Positions 55,134 through 63,629 of a DNA stretch of 64,000 nucleotides are shown here, one piece after another. The notes under the pieces are model-generated. The model was given only the letters and a program-made list of their open reading frames with translations, was not told the origin of the DNA and ran no database searches. Source of the DNA: an uncultured Ralstonia sp. (GTDB lineage: Bacteria; Pseudomonadota; Gammaproteobacteria; Burkholderiales; Burkholderiaceae); NCBI GenBank assembly GCA_913056305.1, contig CAJXMR010000002.1, forward strand, positions 1-64,000. The letters are read 5' to 3'. Positions within the stretch are counted from its first letter, which is position 1. Each line of letters begins with the position of its first letter. Made by a program: the position numbers and the translations under genes.

Positions 55134-56042
55134 CTAGGGAGTGAGGATGCTCGAAATCTTGGAGATCGCGTCGAGCGTGTGGCGCAGGTGCGCGCGCATC
55201 ATGACCGAGGCCTCTTCGTTGCGCTCGCGTTCGAGCAGGTCGAGGATGGCAAGGTGTTGCCTGGCATGTTCCGGATAGCGCTCGCGGTGCTGCATCGAGC
55301 GGTAAGACAGCAGACGGCGCACGCGATTGACGCGGCGGATGGTGTCAACGAAGAACGCGTTGCCGGAGGCCTCGACCAGTGATTCGTGAAAGCGCACGCC
55401 GCGGTCGTGGAGCTGGTCGGCGGTGTCGGTTTCGATGCCGCCGGCAAGCAGGTGGTTCTCGGCCGCGCGCAGCCGCTCGATGACGCGCGGGTCGAGCCGG
55501 TAGCCGGGCTCCAGCAGCGCGGCTGGCTCCAGCGCCAGCCGCAGGCGGTACGACTGCAGCAGGCTGTCGGGCGTGGTCAGCATGGTCGAGAACTGCCAGC
55601 CGTAGCCCGGCTTGCGCTCGGCCCACCCCTCTTGCGCGATGCGGCCCAGCACGGCGTTGAGTTGTGTGGTGGTCAAGCCATAGCGCGTGCGGATCGTTTG
55701 CTCGGCAAACGCGTCGGGCAGCAGGCCTTTGAGGCGGTCGTCGGCGATCTGGAAATAGGCGCGGCTCACCAGGTCGGTTTCGTCCAGGCCGAGTTCGGAG
55801 GCGACCACCGAAGCGGGCGCCGTCACTGGCTTGGCGACGAAGTAGCCGCGATTCTTCTCGCGCGCCAGGATGCCTTTTTCGTGCAGCAGCGCCAGCGCCT
55901 CGTTCACGGGCGAGCGCGAGACGCGCAGCCGGTCGGCGATCATCTGGGCGGGCAGGTGCGAGCCGACTTCCAAGCCATCGGTCTGGATGAGATCGACGAT
56001 TTGCGTGGCGATGGGGCGGTCGTGCTTCATGGCGCAGGTCAT
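55134..56042 (-). CDS. GntR-family regulator with two winged-helix regions
   Basis: 302 residues from the ATG at 56042 (ATG 56030, or a TTG overlapping the aconitase stop, are alternatives; no strong ribosome site marks any). First GntR winged helix: IVDLIQTDGLEVGSHLPAQMIADRLRVSRSPVNEALALLHEKG with wing REKNRGYFV. A second, similar segment follows (RLKGLLPDAFAEQTIRTRYGLTTTQLNAVLGRIAQEGWAERKPGYGWQF). The last 130 residues are an FCD-type helical effector domain (LRLALEPAALLEP; RGVRFHESLVEASGN). It probably senses a carboxylic acid and controls the adjacent aconitase and the divergent lactonase/MFS genes. Confidence 0.82.
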   Translation of the reverse strand: MTCAMKHDRPIATQIVDLIQTDGLEVGSHLPAQMIADRLRVSRSPVNEALALLHEKGILAREKNRGYFVAKPVTAPASVVASELGLDETDLVSRAYFQIADDRLKGLLPDAFAEQTIRTRYGLTTTQLNAVLGRIAQEGWAERKPGYGWQFSTMLTTPDSLLQSYRLRLALEPAALLEPGYRLDPRVIERLRAAENHLLAGGIETDTADQLHDRGVRFHESLVEASGNAFFVDTIRRVNRVRRLLSYRSMQHRERYPEHARQHLAILDLLERERNEEASVMMRAHLRHTLDAISKISSILTP

Positions 56043-56065
56043 GGCGGCACGGGCATCTGCAGCGC

Positions 56066-58717
56066 TCAAGCGGGGGCGGTCGAAGGTTGCCCCGCCAGCC
56101 CGGCCAAGGTCTCGCCGAGGATCGAGGGGATCACGCCGCCACGGCGCAGCAAGGCCGTCTCGAGTTGCGTCTCCACGGCTGCTGTGGCGACGAAGGCGTC
56201 CACACGGCCGTCGGCTCGCATGATGCGGACCGGGACGTCACAGCGCGGCGTGATCCGCTCCGGCAACGCCGAGATGTGGATCGTGTCGCCCGTGCGAACG
56301 TTCAACGCTTGCGGACTCACCCCCGCCGGAAACCGCAGCGGCAGGATGCCCATGCCAATCAAATTGGAACGGTGAATGCGCTCGAAGCTTACCGCAATGA
56401 CCGCCCGGATCCCGAGCAGGCGCTGTCCCTTGGCGGCCCAGTCGCGCGACGAGCCCGCGCCATAGCGCGCGCCGGCCAGCAGCACGACGGAGGCGCCTTC
56501 GTCGTGATAGCGCCAGGCGGCCTCGTGGATGGGCATGACCTCGCCGCTGGGCGCGTGCACGGTGTGGGCGACCGGCACGTCGGGCGCCAGCAGGTTCACC
56601 AGCGTCTTGCTGTAGAACGCGGCGCGCACCATGACCTCCCAGTTGCCACGGCGGGAAGCGAAGACGTTCAGATCGTTGCGGTCATCCCCCCGCGCGACCA
56701 GGAATTCGGCCACGAAGCTCTCCTTCGGGATGGCGCTGGCCGGGGAGATGTGGTCGGTGGTGATGTCGTCGCCCAGCACGAGCAGCGGATGGGCATCGTA
56801 GTCGCCGAGCTGGGTGCCGGCGTCCAGCGAGGCGAACGGCGGGCGGCGCAATGCGGTGGATTGCGCATCCCACGGGTAGCGCGGGGTGTCGGGTGCGTCG
56901 ATGGCCGCCCACATCGGGCTGGTGGTGGCCATGGCGAAGGCGCGGCGGTAATCCGTGGGCGACGTCCCGTGCTGGACCAGCGCTTCGATCTCCTCACGCG
57001 TCGGCCACAAGTCGCGCAAGTACACAGGTGTGTCGTCATCGGTGGTTTGCAGCGGCTCGCGACTCAGGTCGAGCGCCGCGTCGCCCGCCAGCGCAAACGC
57101 GATCACCAGCGGCGGCGACATGATGAAGCCGAGGCTCAAGTCCGGATGCACACGGCCGGGGAAGTTGCGGTTGCCCGACAGCACGGCCACCGGTGCCACC
57201 GACGCCACCCCGCCTTGCGCGATGGCGTGCTGGATCGGTGCGGTCAGCGGACCGGAGTTGCCGATGCACGTGGTGCAGCCGAACCCGACGATGTCGAAGC
57301 CCACGGCGGACAAATCCTCGATGAGCCCGGCGCGCTGCAGATATTCGGCTGCGGCGGGCGATCCCGGCGCCAGCGAGGTCTTGACCCAGGCCGGCACGCG
57401 CAGCCCTCGTTCGCGGGCGCGGCGTGCCACCAGACCGGCGGCGATGAGCTGCGCCGGGTCCGACGTGTTGGTGCAACTCGTGATCGCGGCGATGGCCACG
57501 GGATACGCGGGCAAGGCGCCATCGGATCGGGGGTGCGTGGCCACTGCGGCCAACGCGCGCCCCGTCTCGGTATAGGGCAGCAGATCCTGCGGCCGGCGTG
57601 GCCCCGCCACGTGCAGATGCACGGTGCCCAGGTCGATCTCGATCACGCGCGTATAGCGCGGCGCGTTGTCCGGATCGAACCACAGGCCGGCGCGACGGTG
57701 CAGTGCCTCCACCTGCGCGATGGCCGCCTCCGACCGCCCGGTCGCCCGCAGGTAGGCGAGCGTCTGCGCATCGACGGGGAAGTAGCCGGTCGTGGCGCCG
57801 TACTCGGGCGCCATGTTGGCGACAACGGACCGCTCGCCCGCCGTGAGCGTGGCCACGCCAGGGCCGAAGAACTCGACAAATTCGCCCGACACGCCGATGT
57901 CGCGCAGCGCCTTGGTCACTGTCAGTGCCAGGTCCGTGGCCGACGACCCCGCCGGCAGCACACCGTGCAGGCGCACGCCGATCACGTTGGGAATGCGCTG
58001 CATGACCGGCATGCCGAACATCACCGTCTGCGCCTCCAGCCCACCCACGCCCCAGCCGAGCACGCCGATGCCGTTGACCATCGGCGTATGGCTGTCGGTG
58101 CCGATCAGGGTGTCCGGCACCAGCCACGGCGCGCCGTCAATGGTCTGCACGGTGGCCACCGTCGCCAGTTGCTCCAGGTTGATGGTGTGCATGATCCCCG
58201 TGCCCGGCGGGTGGATGCGCACGCCGCGCAGCGCTTTCGATGCCCAGCGCAGAAAGCGGTAGCGCTCGGCGTTGCGGCGCATCTCGGTCTGCAGATTGCG
58301 CGTGGCGGCATCGGGCTGCGCGTAGTGCTCGACCGCCAGTGAGTGGTCGACCGACACGTCCACCGGCAGCACCGGGTTCAGCGCGGCCGGGTCGGCGCCG
58401 GCTTCCGCCAGCGCATCGCGCATCGCGGCGATATCCACCAGCGCGGGCGTGCTGGTCGTGTCGTGCATCAGCACGCGGTTCGGCTGGAAGGCGATCTCCT
58501 CCTCGCTGGTGCCGGCGTCCAGCCAGCGCAGCACGCCGTTCACCGCGCGCTGGCGTTCCTCACCTGCTGTGTTCCGGATCATGTTCTCCAGCAGCAGCCT
58601 CAGCACAACGGGCAGCCGCATGAGCGTGCTGCCGAACATCGCGGGCAGATCGACGTAGTGGTAGGTGACGTCGCCGACGCTCACCGACGCTCGGGGAGGG
58701 GGGTAGGTGTTTTCCAT
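56066..58717 (-). CDS. Aconitase-family hydratase (AcnA-like)
   Basis: 883 residues from the ATG at 58717 (an upstream ATG at 58753 would add 12). AcnA/IRP features: LPVVLRLLLENMIRN, PPGTGIMHTINLEQLA, LIGTDSHTPMVNGIGVLGWGVGGLEAQ, the Fe-S ligands in AITSCTNTSD and FGCTTCIGNSGPL, VLGDDITTDHISPASAIP, and ARYGAGSSRDWAAKGQRLLG. The general AcnA fold is certain, but many positions differ from the housekeeping enzyme (IHPPGTGIMHTIN instead of the usual FPPGTGIVHQVN), and the setting with a GntR regulator, lactonase and carrier suggests a specialised tricarboxylate or methylated substrate rather than the citric acid cycle. Confidence 0.88.
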   Translation of the reverse strand: MENTYPPPRASVSVGDVTYHYVDLPAMFGSTLMRLPVVLRLLLENMIRNTAGEERQRAVNGVLRWLDAGTSEEEIAFQPNRVLMHDTTSTPALVDIAAMRDALAEAGADPAALNPVLPVDVSVDHSLAVEHYAQPDAATRNLQTEMRRNAERYRFLRWASKALRGVRIHPPGTGIMHTINLEQLATVATVQTIDGAPWLVPDTLIGTDSHTPMVNGIGVLGWGVGGLEAQTVMFGMPVMQRIPNVIGVRLHGVLPAGSSATDLALTVTKALRDIGVSGEFVEFFGPGVATLTAGERSVVANMAPEYGATTGYFPVDAQTLAYLRATGRSEAAIAQVEALHRRAGLWFDPDNAPRYTRVIEIDLGTVHLHVAGPRRPQDLLPYTETGRALAAVATHPRSDGALPAYPVAIAAITSCTNTSDPAQLIAAGLVARRARERGLRVPAWVKTSLAPGSPAAAEYLQRAGLIEDLSAVGFDIVGFGCTTCIGNSGPLTAPIQHAIAQGGVASVAPVAVLSGNRNFPGRVHPDLSLGFIMSPPLVIAFALAGDAALDLSREPLQTTDDDTPVYLRDLWPTREEIEALVQHGTSPTDYRRAFAMATTSPMWAAIDAPDTPRYPWDAQSTALRRPPFASLDAGTQLGDYDAHPLLVLGDDITTDHISPASAIPKESFVAEFLVARGDDRNDLNVFASRRGNWEVMVRAAFYSKTLVNLLAPDVPVAHTVHAPSGEVMPIHEAAWRYHDEGASVVLLAGARYGAGSSRDWAAKGQRLLGIRAVIAVSFERIHRSNLIGMGILPLRFPAGVSPQALNVRTGDTIHISALPERITPRCDVPVRIMRADGRVDAFVATAAVETQLETALLRRGGVIPSILGETLAGLAGQPSTAPA

Positions 58718-58807
58718 GAGTGAATTTTTGCACGTGTTTACGGAAAAATGCAATCAAGTGGAAACCCGAACCCCGGCCATTCCCGACAACGACACCTGGA
58801 GACACGC

Positions 58808-60046
58808 ATGACACCGGCCCCCGCCGACCCCACACCTCACCTTGAGCCAAGCCCCTCGCGGCGGTGTCTGCTGCAGGCCGCGTTGTCCACCGGCGCGCTG
58901 GCGGCCGCGGGCGTGCCGGCCGCAGTGGCGGCCTCGGTGGCAACCGGCGCGCACCTCATCTCAACGACTTCAAAACCCATGGATATGTTTGCCTATGTGG
59001 GCTCGCGCACTACGCGCGAGCGCAACGCCCGCGGCGACGGGATCAGCGTGTTCCGCGTCGACCCGCGCACCGCCGCGCTTGAACCCGTGCAGCTCGTGAA
59101 AGACCTGGTGAATCCCTCGTTCCTGGCGATGAACCGGGCGGGCGATCGCCTCTACACCGTGCATGGCGACCTGAGCGACATCAGCGCCTTTGCCGTCGAC
59201 CGGGCAAGCGGCCAGCTCACCTTCATCAACCAGCAGAGCACGCAGGGCAAGAACCCCGTGCACCTGGCAATCGACCCGTCGGGCCGCTTCATGGTGGTGA
59301 CCAACCACATTGGCGCGAGCCTGGCCGTGCTGCCGATTGCCGCCGACGGCGCGCTCGGCGAGGTCATGCAACGGGTCAAGCTCGACGGCCCCATTGGCCC
59401 GCACCGCTTCGAGCAGAAGCAGGCCAAGCCGCATTTCAACCCGTTCGACCCGACCGGCCGCTTCATCATCGTGCCGGACAAGGGGCTGGACCGGACCTTC
59501 GCCTTCCGCTTTGCCGAGGGCCGCCTCACGCCTGCCGCGCCCAGCTTCGTGGCAGCGCGCGAAGGCGCCGGCCCGCGCCACGTGGCGTTCCACCCGAACG
59601 GCCGCTTCGCCTATGTCATCAACGAGCTGGATTCCACCGTCACCACGTACGGCTACGATGGCGCCACCGCCGCGCTCACGCCGTTGCAGGTGCTGCCATC
59701 ACTGCCGGACACCTTCACCGGCAACAGCCGCGCCTCCGAGATCACGGTGGATGCCGCGGGCCGCTTCGTCTACGCATCGAACCGCGGCGACGACAGCATC
59801 GCGGTGTTCCGCATCGACGCCGCAACAGGCCTGCTGCATTTCGCGGGTGCCGACAAGACCGGCGGGCGCACGCCGCGCTTCTTCACCATCGCCCCGGGCG
59901 GCCGCTTCCTGTACGCGCTGAACGAAGACAGCGACAGCATCGTCGCCCTCGCCATCGACGTGCACAGCGGGCGCCTGCGCCCGACCGGCATCAGCGTGCA
60001 GAGCGGCAGCCCGGTCTGCATGGTGTTCTCCGCGCAGCAGGCTTGA
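58808..60046 (+). CDS. Lactonase-family seven-bladed beta-propeller with Tat signal
   Basis: 412 residues from the ATG at 58808, TGGAGA six bases upstream. The N-terminus has a twin-arginine signal (SRRCLLQAALSTGALAAAG). The mature part is the Lactonase/YbhE family (6-phosphogluconolactonase or carboxymuconate cyclase type): repeated blades such as GDGISVFRVDPRTAAL, KNPVHLAIDPSGRFMVVTN, GAGPRHVAFHPNGRFAYVINELDSTVTTY and RGDDSIAVFRID. Periplasmic location argues against a role on phosphorylated sugars. With the aconitase and ACS carrier nearby, it may open a lactone of an imported acid. Confidence 0.86.
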   Translation: MTPAPADPTPHLEPSPSRRCLLQAALSTGALAAAGVPAAVAASVATGAHLISTTSKPMDMFAYVGSRTTRERNARGDGISVFRVDPRTAALEPVQLVKDLVNPSFLAMNRAGDRLYTVHGDLSDISAFAVDRASGQLTFINQQSTQGKNPVHLAIDPSGRFMVVTNHIGASLAVLPIAADGALGEVMQRVKLDGPIGPHRFEQKQAKPHFNPFDPTGRFIIVPDKGLDRTFAFRFAEGRLTPAAPSFVAAREGAGPRHVAFHPNGRFAYVINELDSTVTTYGYDGATAALTPLQVLPSLPDTFTGNSRASEITVDAAGRFVYASNRGDDSIAVFRIDAATGLLHFAGADKTGGRTPRFFTIAPGGRFLYALNEDSDSIVALAIDVHSGRLRPTGISVQSGSPVCMVFSAQQA

Positions 60047-60056
60047 GGAGCGCGAC

Positions 60057-61403
60057 ATGTCCAACGCTCAAACCTCGATGCACACGATGGCCACGCCGGC
60101 GCAGGCCGCGCCCGACGAACGCGCGATCGTGCGCAAGATCACCTGGCGCATCCTCCCGTTCGTCTTCGTGCTGTACATCATCTCGTACCTTGACCGTGCC
60201 AACATCGGCTACGCGGCGCTGCAGATGAACAAGGAACTCGCGCTCAGCAGCGAGGCCTTCGGCTTCGTCTCGGGCATCTTCTTTATCGGCTACTTCCTGT
60301 TCGAGGTGCCCAGCAACGTTATGCTCAACCGCTTTGGTGCGCGCCGCTGGATCGCGCGGATCCTGGTGACGTGGGGCATCGTGGCGATGGTGTCGGCGTT
60401 CGTGCAGAGCGCCACGCAGTTGTACGTGCTGCGCTTCCTGCTGGGCGTGGCGGAGGCCGGGTTCTTTCCGGGCATCATCGTCTACCTGACGTACTGGTTC
60501 CGCGCGCGCGAGCTGGCGACCACGGTGGCGCTGTTCACCGCCGCCATTCCCGTCTCGTACATCATCGGCGCGCCACTCTCCACGTGGATCATGGACAACG
60601 TCCACTGGCTCCAATGGAGCGGCTGGCGCTGGATGCTGCTGCTCGAAGGCGCGCCAGCCGTGATCGGCGGCGTGCTCTGCTACTGCTACCTGGCCGATCG
60701 CCCGAAGGACGCGCGCTGGCTGTCGGCAGCCGAACGCGACTGGCTGCTGGCCGAACTGGAGCGTGACAGACAAGCTCGCCCCGCCGCTGCGCACCTTGGC
60801 ACGTTCAAGGTGATGGCCAACCCGAAGGTGCTGTACCTGTCGTTCATCTACTTCGTCTACCAGTGCGGCAGCCTCGGCATCGGCTACTGGATGCCGCAGA
60901 TCATCAAAGGCTTCTCGGCCAGGCTGTCGCATACGGAGGTTGGGCTGATTGCCATGCTGCCGTATGTGTTTGCAACGGCGGTGATGATCTGGTGGTCGCG
61001 CCGCTCCGACCGGCATGCCGAGCGCCGGTTGCATTCGGCCATTCCGCTGGGCGTGGCGGCGCTGGCCTTTGTGGGCGCCGGCTTTATCGGCAACCCTGCC
61101 TTGGCGATGGCGATGATCTGCCTGAGCCTGGCTGGCCTGTACGCGTTCAAATCGCCGTTCTGGGCGTTGCCGACGCTGTTCCTGACGCGCTCCACCGCGG
61201 CCGTGTCGATTGCCGTGATCAACTCCGTGGGCAACCTCGGCGGCTTTGTCGGGCCGTTTGCCATTGGCTATCTGAAAGGCCAGACGCACAGCACCACGGC
61301 CGGGCTGCTGTTCCTGGCGGGGCTGCTTACGGTGTCGTTTGTCATGACGTTGCTCTTGCGCGTGAGCGAGGCTGCCACCGCCGGCTTGTCGCAAGGCGGC
61401 TGA
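60057..61403 (+). CDS. MFS transporter, anion:cation symporter (ACS) family
   Basis: 448 residues. The opening RKITWRILPFVFVLYIISYLDRANIGYAAL is diagnostic of the ACS family (tartrate, glucarate, phthalate, 4-hydroxyphenylacetate carriers), with MLNRFGARRWIARILVTWG in the loop after helix 2. GAGGAG lies just before the ATG, 10 bp after the lactonase stop, so the two form an operon. It probably imports an organic anion that the neighbouring hydratase and lactonase process. Confidence 0.9.
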   Translation: MSNAQTSMHTMATPAQAAPDERAIVRKITWRILPFVFVLYIISYLDRANIGYAALQMNKELALSSEAFGFVSGIFFIGYFLFEVPSNVMLNRFGARRWIARILVTWGIVAMVSAFVQSATQLYVLRFLLGVAEAGFFPGIIVYLTYWFRARELATTVALFTAAIPVSYIIGAPLSTWIMDNVHWLQWSGWRWMLLLEGAPAVIGGVLCYCYLADRPKDARWLSAAERDWLLAELERDRQARPAAAHLGTFKVMANPKVLYLSFIYFVYQCGSLGIGYWMPQIIKGFSARLSHTEVGLIAMLPYVFATAVMIWWSRRSDRHAERRLHSAIPLGVAALAFVGAGFIGNPALAMAMICLSLAGLYAFKSPFWALPTLFLTRSTAAVSIAVINSVGNLGGFVGPFAIGYLKGQTHSTTAGLLFLAGLLTVSFVMTLLLRVSEAATAGLSQGG

Positions 61404-61431
61404 GCGTCGGTGTGGGCGCGCTCGTCGCGTT

Positions 61432-61469
61432 GGCGCGGGTGCTCTCCTACATGGGAGAGCACCCGCGCC
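61432..61469. terminator. 16-bp perfect hairpin between convergent genes
   Basis: GGCGCGGGTGCTCTCC and its exact complement are separated by TACATG, 28 bp after the MFS stop and 60 bp from the end of the phosphoesterase gene. The stem is unusually long and perfect but has no T-run on either strand, so it may stop both transcripts with help from Rho or may serve to protect mRNA 3' ends. Confidence 0.6.
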
Positions 61470-61529
61470 TCGGACATCGGCTGCTGCCGTGCGCCGATCG
61501 AGTCTTGCAACGCGATCGGCCATCCAGGC

Positions 61530-63299
61530 TCAGTTGTCGTGATCATCCCCCTGATCGCCGTCATGATCGAAGTCGAACAGGGTCATCAGATCGCCGATGG
61601 CGGGGCGGTTACTGGGGACGTACCTGTTCCCATCTTCGTGCCGAGGATTGGGCAGATTGTCGCGACTGCGCCCCGACAAGGCGCTCAGGCCCCAGTTCTT
61701 TTCGATGAATTTCAGCAACGAGGCATGGTCCGCGTAGGTATGGTCCACGTGCCCCTTCTTGGCCCAGGGCGACACCGCCAGCAACGGAATGCGGGTGCCA
61801 TCGCCAAAGAAGTCCACCGGTTGGATGTAGCCGGAATCGTAGTAGCCTCCTCCTTCATCCACTGTGATGAGCACCGCGGTCTGCTTCCAGAGTTGTGGGT
61901 TGCTCCTGACGCGGTCCACCAGGTCGGCGACGAAATTCTCGAACTCCGACATCTTGGCGTTGGCCGGATGCCCAGCCTGACTCTCGAACGGACGCACGAA
62001 GGCGACCGACGGGAACTGGTCGGCATGCATCAGATCGCTGTAGAGCTCGGGTACGCCCTGCAGATTGCCTTTCAGCGACGTCGTCATGATCGACGCGAAG
62101 CCGGTGAACGGATCGCAGATGCCGCAGTATTCGGCGGTCGTCTTGGTCGGCTCGCGGCCGCCGCTGTACCACTTCCATGGAATCTTCTTGGCCGAGAGGG
62201 CGTCTGCGATGGTCGGTATGGTCTGCGGCGGCAGCGTGAACTGCGTCGCGCCGAGCGGCTTGGCCTTGCCGTCGAAGGTGTAGCCGAGGCCGTAATTGTT
62301 GACGAGGTAATACCGGCCCGCGTCGCAATTGCCGTTGCGGAACGGTTGGCCCGGCGGGCTCTTGATGAAGCTCATGATGACGCCCACGCCCGGCTGGCTC
62401 GCGTCGCTGCAGTTCACGTAGGAGCCGCCCGTATAGCCGTCTTTCGTGTACCAGTTGTTGGTGCCGGGCTTCGGATTCGGATTCTCGATCTGGTTGTCGA
62501 ACGGTTTGGCCGGGGTGCCGTTCTGATTGAAATACGCGACGTCGCCTGTGGCGATGGCCATGAAGTTCGCCCCGGTGCCACCCATGATCGCCTGGTGGTA
62601 GTTGTCGCTCAGCGCATAGCGCCGGGCCAGCTTCTGGAATTTGGGCGCATCGCCGGTGCTCATGTTGTAGAAGCCCAGCGCTTCGCCACCTTGCATGGTG
62701 TTGTTCGGCCCGTAGCTGGGCGGGTTGAAGGCGTTGTCGGGGCCGATACCGGTGACGACGCCGACCCAGGCGAACAGATCGTGCTTGCCAACGTCCACCT
62801 GCTGCCACATCTGGAAGAAGCGGTGCGGCGGGTCGCCAACGAAGGAGTCGTAGGGCACGTACTTGGTGATCTGGAACGGCCCGGGTTTCAAATTGGCGGG
62901 AAAGCGCACGTCGGGCACGCCGGGGGGCAGGCCCGTTGCATAGGTGGTCTGCGGTTGCGGCAGGAAGGAGAAGGGCCCGGTGATCGCCGGGTCGATGCGG
63001 TAGACGCTCGTATTGCCCGCCTGCTGCTGAACCGCCTTCGAGAAGTTCGGGCCGGGGCTGCCGTCTGCGTTGATGATGCCCTGCGAGAGCAGGTTGTGGA
63101 CCATCTGACCCTTGCCGGGCTTGTAGCCGCCGAAGAGATTGTCGAAGGTATGGTTCTCGCCGATCACGATGATCACGTGCTTGATCGGTGTTGCGGTGGG
63201 CGGCGTGCTGTCTGCGAATGCGCGGGGCGCTGGCACGAGTGCGATTGCCGCGGCACTGATCGCCATGACATGGATCACTTTCCGGAACTTGGGCTGCAT
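61530..63299 (-). CDS. Secreted phospholipase C/acid phosphatase-type phosphoesterase
   Basis: 589 residues from the ATG at 63299, with GGAGG eight bases upstream. A signal peptide ends at PRAFA-DS. The phosphoesterase (AcpA/PLC) core starts at once: TPIKHVIIVIGENHTFDNLFGGY, with Glu-Asn-His-Thr as the metal and nucleophile region, followed by MIMGGTGANFMAIATGD, FVRPFESQAGHPANAKMSE and ITVDEGGGYYDSGYIQPVDFFGDGTRIPLLAVSPW. The C-terminus is rich in Asp (FDFDHDGDQGDDHDN), which could bind calcium. It would release phosphate from phospholipids or phosphomonoesters outside the cell; which one is not clear. Confidence 0.9.
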   Translation of the reverse strand: MQPKFRKVIHVMAISAAAIALVPAPRAFADSTPPTATPIKHVIIVIGENHTFDNLFGGYKPGKGQMVHNLLSQGIINADGSPGPNFSKAVQQQAGNTSVYRIDPAITGPFSFLPQPQTTYATGLPPGVPDVRFPANLKPGPFQITKYVPYDSFVGDPPHRFFQMWQQVDVGKHDLFAWVGVVTGIGPDNAFNPPSYGPNNTMQGGEALGFYNMSTGDAPKFQKLARRYALSDNYHQAIMGGTGANFMAIATGDVAYFNQNGTPAKPFDNQIENPNPKPGTNNWYTKDGYTGGSYVNCSDASQPGVGVIMSFIKSPPGQPFRNGNCDAGRYYLVNNYGLGYTFDGKAKPLGATQFTLPPQTIPTIADALSAKKIPWKWYSGGREPTKTTAEYCGICDPFTGFASIMTTSLKGNLQGVPELYSDLMHADQFPSVAFVRPFESQAGHPANAKMSEFENFVADLVDRVRSNPQLWKQTAVLITVDEGGGYYDSGYIQPVDFFGDGTRIPLLAVSPWAKKGHVDHTYADHASLLKFIEKNWGLSALSGRSRDNLPNPRHEDGNRYVPSNRPAIGDLMTLFDFDHDGDQGDDHDN

Positions 63300-63629
63300 A
63301 ACGGGGACCTCCATCCAGGTTTGCGGGCGCAAAGGGGGGCTGCGCAGCGCCAAGTAAAGGACGCGCGAATGAAGAATCCATGTCAAAGGTTGAATACCGC
63401 GTAGCGGCGCCGGATGGGCCGCAGCGTTGTGTTGGGCGAGCGCGATGGGCATCCTGATGCACTGGCCGCGGTGGACTACTCTGTAGCAGGGCCGGCTGCA
63501 TCTGTGCCCGCAGCAATGGCGAGAGCAGGGCGACACGCACATCCTCCGTGCCCAACGAAGGCGCGCATCGCAAGAACGATCGGCTCGTCACGTGAGCGCA
63601 ACTGCCCAGCCGGCCGAAGGGGAGGCGCC
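63300..63629. other. Divergent intergenic region between two exoenzyme genes
   Basis: 330 bp between the phosphoesterase (-) and the GDSL esterase (+). The minus frame continues open through it, but the translation is Cys/Arg-rich and unlike any export signal, so I read it as non-coding. I see no strong promoter or operator. Confidence 0.5.

Noticed and set aside
56087-58342. 751-codon plus-strand open frame opposite the aconitase gene
   Set aside because: Shadow frame: no recognisable motif, Arg/His-rich composition, and the minus strand has all aconitase signatures.
63300-63542. N-terminal extension of the phosphoesterase
   Set aside because: Cys/Arg-rich translation; the ATG at 63299 has a well placed GGAGG and starts a clear signal peptide.
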